Of a DNA stretch of 64,000 nt, positions 46,673-55,620 are shown piece by piece. A model generated the notes under the pieces. The model had not been told where the DNA came from. It searched no databases and saw only the letters and a program-made list of their open reading frames with translations. Positions within the stretch are counted from its first letter, which is position 1; every line of letters starts with the position of its first letter. Source of the stretch: CAZIKB01 sp964539665 (GTDB taxonomy: Bacteria; Zhuqueibacterota; Zhuqueibacteria; Oceanimicrobiales; Oceanimicrobiaceae); contig CAZIKB010000003.1 of the NCBI GenBank assembly GCA_964539665.1, positions 62,001-126,000 on the forward strand, given 5' to 3'. Made by a program: the position numbers and the translations under genes.

Positions 46673-48856
46673 ATGATGAATCGAAAATACTCGTTAATTA
46701 CTTTACTCATTTTATTGGTATTCTTAATTATCGATGCACAGCCTGCTTTTGCATATATCGGCCCCGGCGCCGGTTTTGCATTTTTAACTTCATTTGCAAT
46801 GCTATTTGCCAGTTTCTTTATGGCTTTTTTTACATTGCTAACCTGGCCTTTCCGGGTTTTTTTACGGTTTTTCAAAAGAAGAAAAGCTTTAGCCAGAGCT
46901 AAAACAGATCGGGTTGTGATTCTGGGCCTTGACGGTCTTGACCCAACTATCACAGAACGCATGCTACAGGAAGGTAAATTACCAAATTTGAAAAAACTTA
47001 AAGAGCAAGGTTCTTACAAACATTTACAGACCACTTATCCAGCTCTCTCGCCAGTTGCCTGGTCAGCCTTTGCAACTGGAGTTAATCCTGGTCGACATAA
47101 CATTTTTGATTTTCTTTCACGCAATCGATTCAACTATTTACCCGAATTATCCTCTTCAAAAGTTGGGTCTCCAAATCGAAAAATATCCCTGGGAAAATTC
47201 GAAATCCCGCTTGGCAAACCGATTGTTCGATTATTACGTCGCAGCAAAAGCTTCTGGACAATATTGGGAGAGAACGGTATTTTCAGTCATGTACTTCGTG
47301 TACCAATCACTTTCCCACCTGAAAAATTTAACGGAGCGTTACTTTCAGCGATGTGTACTCCGGACCTCTGGGGAACGCAAGGCACTTTTTCCTACTTCAC
47401 GACTGATACAACTAATAAAAAATTTAAAGAGGGAGGAGAGACTGCAGTTGTGAAATGGGTAGGCGATAGAATTGAGGGATTTATTAAAGGCCCTGAGAAC
47501 TCCATTACTAAAAAGCATGAGTCGATGAAGCTCCCTTTTGAAGTAAAGATTTTGAGTGATGACGAAATAGAACTGATAATAGAAAAAAAGAAATACAACC
47601 TAAAAAAGAAAAAATACACCGATTGGATTGAATTGAAATTTAAAGCCGGAATGGGGATCAAAGTACATGGTATTGCACGATTTTACCTGCTTGAAACCAA
47701 TCCAGTTTTTAGATTGTATATGACGCCCATCAATATCGATCCGGAAAAGCCAGCGCTGCCAATTTCTTACCCTTATTTCTATTCCGTTTATCTTTCTAAG
47801 TTATTCGGGAAATTCGCGACATTGGGTTTAGCGGAAGATACCTGGGCTTTGAACGAGGGCGTTCTTGATGAGGAAGCTTTTTTAGAGCAGGCATATCTAA
47901 TTCATGAAGAACGTGAAAAACAATTTTTTCATACTTTAAGCAAAACCAGAAAAGGTTTGTGTTCAGTGGTATTTGATGCCAGTGATCGAATTCAGCACAT
48001 GTTTTTCCGAACGCTTGAAGATGACCATCCTGCCAACCGAGGCAAAGAAACTGAAAAATATAAAAATGTTATTGCCGATATGTATGAGCAAATGGATGAC
48101 CTCGTTGGTAGAACCATGGCTAAAATAAATAAAGATGAGGTTTTTATTGTGCTCTCTGATCATGGTTTTAAATCATTCAGACGCGGTATAAACCTGAATT
48201 CCTGGTTAAAAGCTAATGGTTATCTAAAGCTGAAAGACGGTAGGGAAGAGAGTGGGGAATTTTTTCAGGGTGTTGATTGGGAAAATACAAAAGCCTATGC
48301 ATTCGGACTGACGGGTATTTACATCAATGTTAAAGGCCGGGAAAAGAACGGCATTGTCGCACCAGGTGAAGAATTAAAAACACTCAAAGATGAGTTGATT
48401 GCTAAACTTTCCGGGATGTTAGATCCTGAAACCGGGGAAGTTGCCATTATCGAGATGTTTGATAATAGTGAAATTTACAAGGGACCTTATACTAACAATG
48501 GACCCGACTTGATTAGTGGCTACAATAGCGGCTATCGAATTTCATGGAATGGCGCAACCGGGAATGTCAATGAGCAAATTTTTGAAGACAACGTTAAAGC
48601 CTGGAGCGGCGATCATTGTGTTGACCCGAGGCTTGTCCCCGGGGTGATTTTTAGCAACCAAAAAATTATGGCCGCTAAACCAGGTTTGATGGATATAGCG
48701 CCAACAGTTCTTGAATTATTTGGAATAACTAAACCAGGCTATATGGAAGGCCAGGATATCTTAAGTAGTGAACCAGAAGAGACAGCAAAAGATGAAGATA
48801 TTCCCACCATAGTGCCAACAGTAAAAAAAACGGAGGTGGCTTCGGTCAATGAATAA
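46673..48856 (+). CDS. AP-superfamily phosphodiesterase-like protein, membrane-anchored
   Basis: The 727-residue protein starts with a signal peptide (residues 1-27) followed by AYIGPGAG and a membrane hairpin (about 30-62). The AP-fold domain begins at residue 80: VVILGLDGLDP with metal-ligand Asp 87, then SPVAWSAFATG with the predicted nucleophile Ser 126 (four residues before Trp). Further metal residues appear in FDASDRIQHM, LSDHGFKSF and WSGDHC. A large insert of about 200 residues separates the two halves. The family includes type I phosphodiesterases, nucleotide pyrophosphatases and related transferases. A GGGAG ribosome-binding site precedes the ATG. The next gene is its closest paralogue. 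Confidence 0.82.
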   Translation: MMNRKYSLITLLILLVFLIIDAQPAFAYIGPGAGFAFLTSFAMLFASFFMAFFTLLTWPFRVFLRFFKRRKALARAKTDRVVILGLDGLDPTITERMLQEGKLPNLKKLKEQGSYKHLQTTYPALSPVAWSAFATGVNPGRHNIFDFLSRNRFNYLPELSSSKVGSPNRKISLGKFEIPLGKPIVRLLRRSKSFWTILGENGIFSHVLRVPITFPPEKFNGALLSAMCTPDLWGTQGTFSYFTTDTTNKKFKEGGETAVVKWVGDRIEGFIKGPENSITKKHESMKLPFEVKILSDDEIELIIEKKKYNLKKKKYTDWIELKFKAGMGIKVHGIARFYLLETNPVFRLYMTPINIDPEKPALPISYPYFYSVYLSKLFGKFATLGLAEDTWALNEGVLDEEAFLEQAYLIHEEREKQFFHTLSKTRKGLCSVVFDASDRIQHMFFRTLEDDHPANRGKETEKYKNVIADMYEQMDDLVGRTMAKINKDEVFIVLSDHGFKSFRRGINLNSWLKANGYLKLKDGREESGEFFQGVDWENTKAYAFGLTGIYINVKGREKNGIVAPGEELKTLKDELIAKLSGMLDPETGEVAIIEMFDNSEIYKGPYTNNGPDLISGYNSGYRISWNGATGNVNEQIFEDNVKAWSGDHCVDPRLVPGVIFSNQKIMAAKPGLMDIAPTVLELFGITKPGYMEGQDILSSEPEETAKDEDIPTIVPTVKKTEVASVNE

Positions 48857-50843
48857 GATTAAAGTTGTATTTGGTATAATAGCTATCCTATTTTTAGTGT
48901 CATTGATTAGCTTATCTGTTTTCTGGGGATGCAAAAAAAGCAATGCAAGCGCAATTGAAAAAAAAGTGATTGTTATTGGCTTTGATGGTATGGATCCAAG
49001 ACTTTTGTCAAAATATATGAGTGAGGATCGACTTCCAAATTTTACTAAATTAGCTGAAACGGGCGATTATAAACCGCTTGGTACAAGTATTCCTCCACAG
49101 AGTCCGGTTGCCTGGTCAAATTTCATAACAGGTATGAATCCTGGCGGACATGGCATATTTGATTTCCTTCATCGTGATCCAAATACAATGCTGCCACTCT
49201 CATCTACATCAAAAACGGAAGAGTCTGGCAAATCAATAAAGATCGGCAAATGGGTAATTCCATTATCGGGAGGGAAAGTAGTGAATCTACGTAAAGGGCA
49301 GGCCTTCTGGGAGAAACTTGAAGATTCAGGCGTCCCAACGACAATTTTCAAAATACCATCAAATTTTCCACCGGTAAAAACAGACGGCAAAGCTTTGAGT
49401 GGTATGGGTACTCCTGATTTACAGGGTACATTTGGTACGTTTTCTTATTATACGGACGACCCTCCGCCAAATCGCGACGATATTTCCGGCGGTGTGGTTT
49501 ATCCCGTCAAAATACTAAACAATGAAGTAGAAGCTCAATTAACAGGTCCAGCAAATACATTTTTAGAAGATGCCCCGAATGCTACTATTCCGTTTAAAGT
49601 GTGGAGTGATCCCGAAAATCCTGTAGTAAAAATATCAGTGCAGGATCACCAGATTTTGTTGAAAGAGAAAGAGTGGAGTGACTGGATTCAGGTGAAATTT
49701 GATATTATTCCTGTTCTGGAATCTGTAACTGGCATCTGTAGATTCTATCTGAAAGAAGTACGACCGCATTTCAAATTATATGTTACTCCGATAAACATTG
49801 ATCCTTCAAATCCAGCATTACCCATTTCAACACCTGATGATTATGCAAAAGAACTGTACGACCACTGCGGATACTTTTATACGCAAGGCATGCCTGAGGA
49901 TACAAAAGCGTTGTCCTGGAATGTATTTGATCATGATGATTTCCTGAAACAAGGCTTGAATGTACTTGATGAACGATTACGTCTTTTCAATTATGTGTTT
50001 GACACGTTTGAGCAAGGTCTGCTGTTTTTTTATTTTTCAACTACCGATTTAAATGGACACATGTATTATAATATGATTGATCCTGAACATCCGGGGTATG
50101 ATGCAAAACAAGCGCAAAAATATGGTGACGTTATGAGTAAGTTATACGAAAGCGCTGATAAAGCAGTTGGCCACGTACTCGAGCGAATAGATGAAAACAC
50201 TACACTTATAGTCATGTCAGATCATGGATTTGCACCGTTCAGACGCGCTGTGCATTTAAATACCTGGCTAAAAAATGAAGGATACATTACTTTAATTGAT
50301 GAATCAAAGCAAGCCGAAAATGAATACTTTCAGAATGTCAATTGGAGCCGAACGCAAGCTTATGGATTAGGTTTCAATGGGCTTTATGTAAATTTAAGAG
50401 GTCGGGAATCTTATGGTTTTGTTGCTCGACGGGAAAAGAAAGCCCTTTTGAATGAAATTTCCGAGAAGCTTTTAGCTCTACGCGATCCCAAAGATAATAC
50501 AAGAATTATCGAACGGGTTTATCTGGCTGAAGAAATTTATTCTGAGCAATATTTAGAAAATGCACCTGATCTCATTGTCGGTTACAACCGTGGATACAGA
50601 GCTTCATGGGAAACGACAATTGGTAACTTTCCACTGGAATGGATTTCGGACAATATGGATCCCTGGAGCGGTGATCATTGTATGGCAGCAGAGCTTGTAC
50701 CTGGTGTAATTTTATCAAATAAAAAAATAGACGCTCAAAATCCTAAACTTTATGATATGGCCCCTACAATTCTTAACGAATTTAACGTTGAAAAGAGTGA
50801 CGACATGGTGGGGCAAGTGATATTCAACAACATAGTAAATTAA
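48849..50843 (+). CDS. AP-superfamily phosphodiesterase-like lipoprotein
   Basis: The 664-residue protein is a paralogue of the preceding one. Residues 1-27 form a signal sequence ending FWGC, with Cys 28 as a possible lipidation site. The catalytic region has VIVIGFDGMDP (Asp 46), SPVAWSNFITG (predicted nucleophile Ser 85), FSTTDLNGHM, MSDHGFAPF and WSGDHC, so all expected metal ligands are present. Its start overlaps the previous stop by 8 bases. Both face the periplasm, and having two tandem copies suggests two substrates or a paired complex. It lacks the LGY tail, but the small protein directly downstream has it. Confidence 0.82.
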   Translation: MNKIKVVFGIIAILFLVSLISLSVFWGCKKSNASAIEKKVIVIGFDGMDPRLLSKYMSEDRLPNFTKLAETGDYKPLGTSIPPQSPVAWSNFITGMNPGGHGIFDFLHRDPNTMLPLSSTSKTEESGKSIKIGKWVIPLSGGKVVNLRKGQAFWEKLEDSGVPTTIFKIPSNFPPVKTDGKALSGMGTPDLQGTFGTFSYYTDDPPPNRDDISGGVVYPVKILNNEVEAQLTGPANTFLEDAPNATIPFKVWSDPENPVVKISVQDHQILLKEKEWSDWIQVKFDIIPVLESVTGICRFYLKEVRPHFKLYVTPINIDPSNPALPISTPDDYAKELYDHCGYFYTQGMPEDTKALSWNVFDHDDFLKQGLNVLDERLRLFNYVFDTFEQGLLFFYFSTTDLNGHMYYNMIDPEHPGYDAKQAQKYGDVMSKLYESADKAVGHVLERIDENTTLIVMSDHGFAPFRRAVHLNTWLKNEGYITLIDESKQAENEYFQNVNWSRTQAYGLGFNGLYVNLRGRESYGFVARREKKALLNEISEKLLALRDPKDNTRIIERVYLAEEIYSEQYLENAPDLIVGYNRGYRASWETTIGNFPLEWISDNMDPWSGDHCMAAELVPGVILSNKKIDAQNPKLYDMAPTILNEFNVEKSDDMVGQVIFNNIVN

Positions 50844-50856
50844 AAAGGAGTTTTAT

Positions 50857-51048
50857 ATGTTAGGTCCCAAAATTAAATTAGAAAAAGAATTATATGATCG
50901 AATTAAAAAATTTTCTGAAATCGCTGGTTATTCTTCTGTTGAAGAATTTGTAACTCATGTGCTGGAAAAAGAACTGTCGACAATAGATGACTCTGAATCA
51001 GAAGAAGAAGTGAAAAAACGATTACAGGGATTGGGATATTTGTCTTAA
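50857..51048 (+). CDS. Small ribbon-helix-helix-like protein with LGY tail
   Basis: This 63-residue protein has an RHH/CopG-like core (KIKLEKELYDRIKKFSEIAG, then SSVEEFVTHVLEKEL), an acidic spacer and the tail EEEVKKRLQGLGYLS. It follows AAAAAGGAG at a good spacing, 13 bases after the AP gene, so it is translated with the AP proteins. RHH cores usually bind DNA as dimers, but a protein so tightly linked to membrane AP enzymes could instead be an adaptor. The tail is the clearest link to the other proteins of the locus. Confidence 0.75.
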   Translation: MLGPKIKLEKELYDRIKKFSEIAGYSSVEEFVTHVLEKELSTIDDSESEEEVKKRLQGLGYLS

Positions 51049-51099
51049 AATATTTCATAATTCCAATAATACCATAAATCCACGGAGTTAGTATAAAAT

Positions 51100-51930
51100 A
51101 TGTTGAATATATTGAACTATTTTTTTAATATAATTTTTAATGTTATATTTTTTCCATTTAAAAATATGGATCCGATCTGGGGCATGTTAGTGGTTTCGTT
51201 TGTTACAGGGATTGTGATGTTATTTGTTTTTAAGGCAACTTCCGATCAGATTGGTATTAAAAAAGCAAAAAATTTGGTAAAGGGCCATTTCCTGGCCATT
51301 CGACTCTATCGGGACGATATCACACTTATGTTTGTTACCATGAAAAATATTATCATGAGTAACCTGCTTTACATGAAAAAATCTTTTCGCCCCATGCTTT
51401 TTCTAATAATTCCTGTGGGTGTCATTTTAATTCACCTTGGCACCAGGTATGAATTCCGGCCATTCAAAGTTGGGGAGACAATTATTGTTTCCATACGTCT
51501 GGATGACAAAATTCAGGATCTGAATCTCAACAATGTTGTTTTTGAACTTCCAGATGGTTTAACCTCCGACATGCCGCCCGTTCGAATTCAGCAATTACGG
51601 GAAATTAACTGGCGTATCAAAGCTGAAAAGCCAGGCATCTATGATCTGATTTTTAAATACAACAACAGTAATGTAACAAAGCGACTTGAAGTCAGAGATT
51701 CATTGATACCGCTTTCGAAAGAAATTGCCCAGAACAGTTTATCTGTGACTCTAATGAATCCCGGGGAATCGAGTTTGCCCGGATCTTCATTCGCTTCTCA
51801 CATTGCAATCGGTTACCCCAAAAGAGATTTCAAATTCTTAGGATTCAGTTTCCATTGGTTAATTGCTTTCTTTGTTTTTAGTCTAATTGCGGCATTTTCA
51901 TTTAAAGGCGTGCTTGGCGTTGAAGTTTAG
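51100..51930 (+). CDS. Unknown membrane protein with an extracytoplasmic beta domain
   Basis: The 276-residue protein has a hydrophobic N-terminal segment, a membrane helix at about 25-46 (IWGMLVVSFVTGIVMLFVF), an amphipathic, basic stretch (IKKAKNLVKGHFLAIRLYRDD), a further helix near 98-112, a beta-rich domain of about 120 residues and a last helix near 250-268. The helix-basic hairpin-helix arrangement recalls Oxa1/EMC3-type insertases, but I cannot assign the family. Its position between AP-fold and sulfate-activation genes suggests it is part of the same membrane machinery. Confidence 0.65.
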   Translation: MLNILNYFFNIIFNVIFFPFKNMDPIWGMLVVSFVTGIVMLFVFKATSDQIGIKKAKNLVKGHFLAIRLYRDDITLMFVTMKNIIMSNLLYMKKSFRPMLFLIIPVGVILIHLGTRYEFRPFKVGETIIVSIRLDDKIQDLNLNNVVFELPDGLTSDMPPVRIQQLREINWRIKAEKPGIYDLIFKYNNSNVTKRLEVRDSLIPLSKEIAQNSLSVTLMNPGESSLPGSSFASHIAIGYPKRDFKFLGFSFHWLIAFFVFSLIAAFSFKGVLGVEV

Positions 51931-51999
51931 GAGATAATTATTTTAAAAAAACAATTTGCATGTGATAGAAATCTTTTTTAATATGCCGGTTAAAAAGCG

Positions 52000-52836
52000 A
52001 TGAGTTATAAATTTTTATCTACTAAAACAAGTCAGGAACATGATTTAGACCAGTGGCAAAATCGTAGCCTCGAAGGTGAAATAAAAAGTTTTGAAGGCCG
52101 TACATTAGTTCGTATTTTTAATAAATATTTAAACGGAAAAGAAGCGAAAATCCTTGAAGGAGGTTGCGGATTTGGTGCTTGGTGTGAGTGGTTCCAAAAA
52201 CAGGGTTATCAAATATTAGGTATTGAATACGATAATAATATAGTAAAAAGAGCCAAAAAATATAAGCCAGATGTAGCCGTTGAATTAGGCGATATCACCG
52301 AAATAAAGTACCCGTCCGATAGCTTTGACGCTTATGTATCATTGGGAGTGATTGAACATTTTGAACATGGTCCAGAGTCTGCCCTGAGAGAAGCCCATCG
52401 AATTCTTAAACCAGATGGCATAGCCTTTGTAACTACGCCTTATTTAACAGTAATCCGAAGGTTTGTTGCTCATCCGGTTCGCAGCTTGTATTTTTTAATT
52501 CGAGAGTTTCGTGGAAAATCAAATTATTTTTGGGAATATCGGTTTACAAAAAATGAATTACGTTCTTTTCTTGAGAATACTGGCTTTGAAATTATACATG
52601 CGGATATCGACGATTATGAGCATAGGATTAAGAATCGCCACATAGGTCTGTGGGCGGATTGGTTTTTTTTAAGAAGAAAAAATGGTGCAATCTGGGAGTT
52701 AAATGGTTTAGGAAAATTTGTGCTCAGAGTTGTCAATCTTTTTCCTGATTCCTGGTACTGCTCGGGTTTGCATCTGGTTGCAAGGGCAAAAAAGAACGAT
52801 ATCACTGAAAATAGTGAAATTACTAAATCCAAATAA
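52000..52836 (+). CDS. Class I SAM-dependent methyltransferase
   Basis: The 278-residue protein has a methyltransferase domain at about 45-160: ILEGGCGFGAW (motif I), ILGIEYDNN with the acidic residue that binds SAM ribose, ELGDITEIKYPSDSFDAYVSLGVIEHF, and ALREAHRILKPDGIAFVTTPYL. The C-terminal 100 residues are less conserved. It could methylate a sugar or lipid intermediate, for example to cap a glycan chain. It starts about 70 bases after the membrane protein and precedes the ATP sulfurylase fusion by 23 bases. Confidence 0.84.
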   Translation: MSYKFLSTKTSQEHDLDQWQNRSLEGEIKSFEGRTLVRIFNKYLNGKEAKILEGGCGFGAWCEWFQKQGYQILGIEYDNNIVKRAKKYKPDVAVELGDITEIKYPSDSFDAYVSLGVIEHFEHGPESALREAHRILKPDGIAFVTTPYLTVIRRFVAHPVRSLYFLIREFRGKSNYFWEYRFTKNELRSFLENTGFEIIHADIDDYEHRIKNRHIGLWADWFFLRRKNGAIWELNGLGKFVLRVVNLFPDSWYCSGLHLVARAKKNDITENSEITKSK

Positions 52837-52859
52837 TTATAAAATATGAAAGGAATTAC

Positions 52860-55496
52860 ATGGAATTAATCGCACCTCACGGTGGCAAACTTGTTGATCA
52901 GGTTTTACGTGGCGAAGAACGTGAAGCAGCTTTGAACAAAGCTAAGCATCTAAAAAAAATTGCAATCAACGCAACAGCAATTTCTGATGTAGAACTCATT
53001 GCAGTTGGTGCATTCAGCCCATTAACGGGATTTATGAAACAGGCTGATTATGAAAATGTAGTTACGAATATACGTTTAGCAAATGGCGTGGTCTGGTCGA
53101 TACCAATAACTTTGTCAGTTACCAGTGAAATTGCTGATGAAGTTAAAATTGACGAAGAAATTGTATTAACCAATGATGCCGGATTGCAATTAGCATTATT
53201 AAAAGTTGAGGAAAAGTTTACTTACGATAAAACCCGGGAAGCGGAATTTGTATATAAAACAACCGAAGAAGCCCATCCTGGCGTTGCCCGGCTTTACAAG
53301 CAGGATGATGTGTTATTAGGTGGTGAGATTAGGCTAATCAATCGGGTGCCGGATCAACCATTTCCGGATTTTCGACACGATCCTGTTCAGAGTCGGCGTA
53401 TGTTTGCCAGTCGCGGTTGGAAAAAAATTGTAGGATTTCAAACTCGCAATCCAATACATCGTGCGCATGAATACATACAGAAATGTGCATTGGAAATTGT
53501 CGATGGTTTATTTTTACATCCATTAGTTGGGGAGACTAAAAAGGATGATATTCCCGCGGATATTCGCATGCAAAGTTATGAGAGCCTGCTGCGAGATTAT
53601 TATCCGCCAAACCGTACACTTTTAGGGGTATATCCGGCCGCCATGCGCTATGCCGGTCCAAGAGAGGCTATTTTTCATGCGATTGCGCGAAAGAATTATG
53701 GCTGCAGCCATTTTATAGTCGGTCGAGACCATGCCGGGGTTGGTAATTATTATGGAACGTATGATGCTCAAAAAATATTCGATGATTTCAAAAAGGAAGA
53801 AATAGATATCACACCTTTATTTTTTGATCATACATTTTATTGCAAAAAATGCGGTGCTATTGTTTCTGACAAAACCTGTCCGCATGATCAATCTGAGCGT
53901 TTGATATTAAGTGGCACTCAGGTTCGTGAAATGCTCACTCGCGGGGAAGCGCCACCACCAGAATTAACCCGCCCGGAAGTGGCGAGTATACTGATCGAAG
54001 GTTATCGCAAAGAAGGCAAATCAGTTCAACCAGAAAAAAAACCGGAAGCCAAAAGAGCACCAGCTAAATCCGAACCAAAGGCAGCGGTTGCAAGGGCGTC
54101 TAAAAATGGCAAGCGGAAAGTATTTGTCATCGGCCTTGATTGTGCCACACCCGAATTGATTTTTGACCAGTACAAATCGGAGCTTCCAAACTTTCGGAAA
54201 TTAATGGAAAGCGGTCTTTACGGAGAATTAGAAAGCAGCATTCCGCCAATTACCGTTCCAGCCTGGTCGTCCATGATGAGCAGTAAAGATCCGGGGCAGT
54301 TGGGCTTTTACGACTTTCGTAATCGTGCAGATTACTCCTATGAAAGCATGTATATTGCCTCATCCAGGTCAGTAAAAACGGATCGGGTCTGGGATATTCT
54401 CTCTCGTTCAGGAAAACAGGTATCGGTTGTGGGAGTGCCTCAAACCTATCCTATCCAGCCCGTTAAAGGAAACATGATTTCTTGCTTTCTGACTCCTTCT
54501 ACTGAAAGCCAGTACACCTATCCTGAAGAACTTAAATCTGAAATCCAGGAGTTGGTGGGAGACTACATGATTGATGTGCCTAATTTTAGAACCGAGAACA
54601 AGGATTTGCTTTTGCGGCAAATTTATGAAATGACCGAAAAGCGTTTTCGGCTTGTTCGCTATCTAATGCGGAAAAAACCGTGGGACTTTTTTATGTTTGT
54701 CGAAATGGGTACAGATCGCATTCATCACGGATTCTGGAAGTATATGGATACCGGCCATAAAAAATATGAACCCGGTAATCCTTATGAAAACTCAATAAAG
54801 GAATATTATAAATATCTGGATCGGGAAATCGGCGAGGTACTTGATAACCTTGACGACGATACATCCGTTTTGGTGGTTTCAGACCATGGCGCCAAAAAAA
54901 TGGATGGCGGTATATGCATTAATGAATGGCTCATTGAAAATGGCTATCTTATTTTAAAAGAGAAACCGGCTTCACTTATGCCACTGGAGAAAGCAGAAAT
55001 AGACTGGCCCAAAACGAAAGCATGGGGCGCTGGCGGATATTTTGGCCGAATTTTTCTTAATGTCCGCGGCCGCGAACCTGAAGGCGCGGTTGCACCTGAA
55101 GAGTATGAAACCATTCGGAATGAATTGATTCATAAGCTGGAAAATATAAAGGACGAAAAAGGCCAGCCATTAACTACCAGAGTTATAAAGCCAAATGAGG
55201 TTTATAAGGAAGTAAACAATATTCCTCCGGATTTAATGGTCTATTTTGGTGATTTGAATTGGCGGTCGGTTGGCAGTGTCGGATTAAATCGAATACACAC
55301 TTTTGATAAAGAGCTGGGACCTGATGATGCTAACCATTCTCAGCACGGTATTTTTGTCATGCATGATCCACAAAATCCTGCAAATGGCAAGAGAATTCAC
55401 GGCATGCAATTGGTTGATGTTGCGCCAACTATTTTAGATTTATTTGGTGACGAAATTCCAAATGATATGATCGGTAAAGTTATCAGGAACAAATAA
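52860..55496 (+). CDS. sat: ATP sulfurylase fused to an AP-superfamily domain
   Basis: This 878-residue protein joins two enzymes. Residues 1-388 are a full ATP sulfurylase: QTRNPIHRAHE at 194-204, MRYAGPREA near 262, GRDHAGVG at 288 and a Cys cluster C328/C331/C340 with H342. It makes adenosine 5'-phosphosulfate from sulfate and ATP. A charged, Lys/Ala/Pro-rich linker (388-418) leads to an AP-fold domain (419-878) with VFVIGLDCATP (Asp 427), TVPAWSS (predicted nucleophile Thr 465), MGTDRIHHGF, VSDHGAKK and NHSQHGIFVMHD. No signal peptide is present, so both halves appear cytoplasmic. The next gene is cysC. A GAAAGGAA ribosome-binding site precedes the ATG. Confidence 0.88.
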   Translation: MELIAPHGGKLVDQVLRGEEREAALNKAKHLKKIAINATAISDVELIAVGAFSPLTGFMKQADYENVVTNIRLANGVVWSIPITLSVTSEIADEVKIDEEIVLTNDAGLQLALLKVEEKFTYDKTREAEFVYKTTEEAHPGVARLYKQDDVLLGGEIRLINRVPDQPFPDFRHDPVQSRRMFASRGWKKIVGFQTRNPIHRAHEYIQKCALEIVDGLFLHPLVGETKKDDIPADIRMQSYESLLRDYYPPNRTLLGVYPAAMRYAGPREAIFHAIARKNYGCSHFIVGRDHAGVGNYYGTYDAQKIFDDFKKEEIDITPLFFDHTFYCKKCGAIVSDKTCPHDQSERLILSGTQVREMLTRGEAPPPELTRPEVASILIEGYRKEGKSVQPEKKPEAKRAPAKSEPKAAVARASKNGKRKVFVIGLDCATPELIFDQYKSELPNFRKLMESGLYGELESSIPPITVPAWSSMMSSKDPGQLGFYDFRNRADYSYESMYIASSRSVKTDRVWDILSRSGKQVSVVGVPQTYPIQPVKGNMISCFLTPSTESQYTYPEELKSEIQELVGDYMIDVPNFRTENKDLLLRQIYEMTEKRFRLVRYLMRKKPWDFFMFVEMGTDRIHHGFWKYMDTGHKKYEPGNPYENSIKEYYKYLDREIGEVLDNLDDDTSVLVVSDHGAKKMDGGICINEWLIENGYLILKEKPASLMPLEKAEIDWPKTKAWGAGGYFGRIFLNVRGREPEGAVAPEEYETIRNELIHKLENIKDEKGQPLTTRVIKPNEVYKEVNNIPPDLMVYFGDLNWRSVGSVGLNRIHTFDKELGPDDANHSQHGIFVMHDPQNPANGKRIHGMQLVDVAPTILDLFGDEIPNDMIGKVIRNK

Positions 55497-55522
55497 GGCG
55501 TTAGAGGAAACACGCTGAGGAT

Positions 55523-55555
55523 ATTTGCCACACACTTCCAGGGTGTGTGGCAAAT
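55523..55555 (+). promoter_or_regulatory. Perfect 13-bp hairpin between the sat fusion and cysC
   Basis: ATTTGCCACACAC at 55523-55535 and GTGTGTGGCAAAT at 55543-55555 are perfectly complementary, with a 7-base loop. The following bases are A/T-rich but lack a strong T run, so it could be a weak terminator, an mRNA-processing or stability element, or a protein-binding dyad. It lies about 65 bases before the cysC start, within an operon. Confidence 0.6.
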
Positions 55556-55620
55556 CCAATTTTAAATTAAAATCAATTAATTAGTTGTAATGATATAAAT
55601 TTTATGGAGGTTTCAATTTT

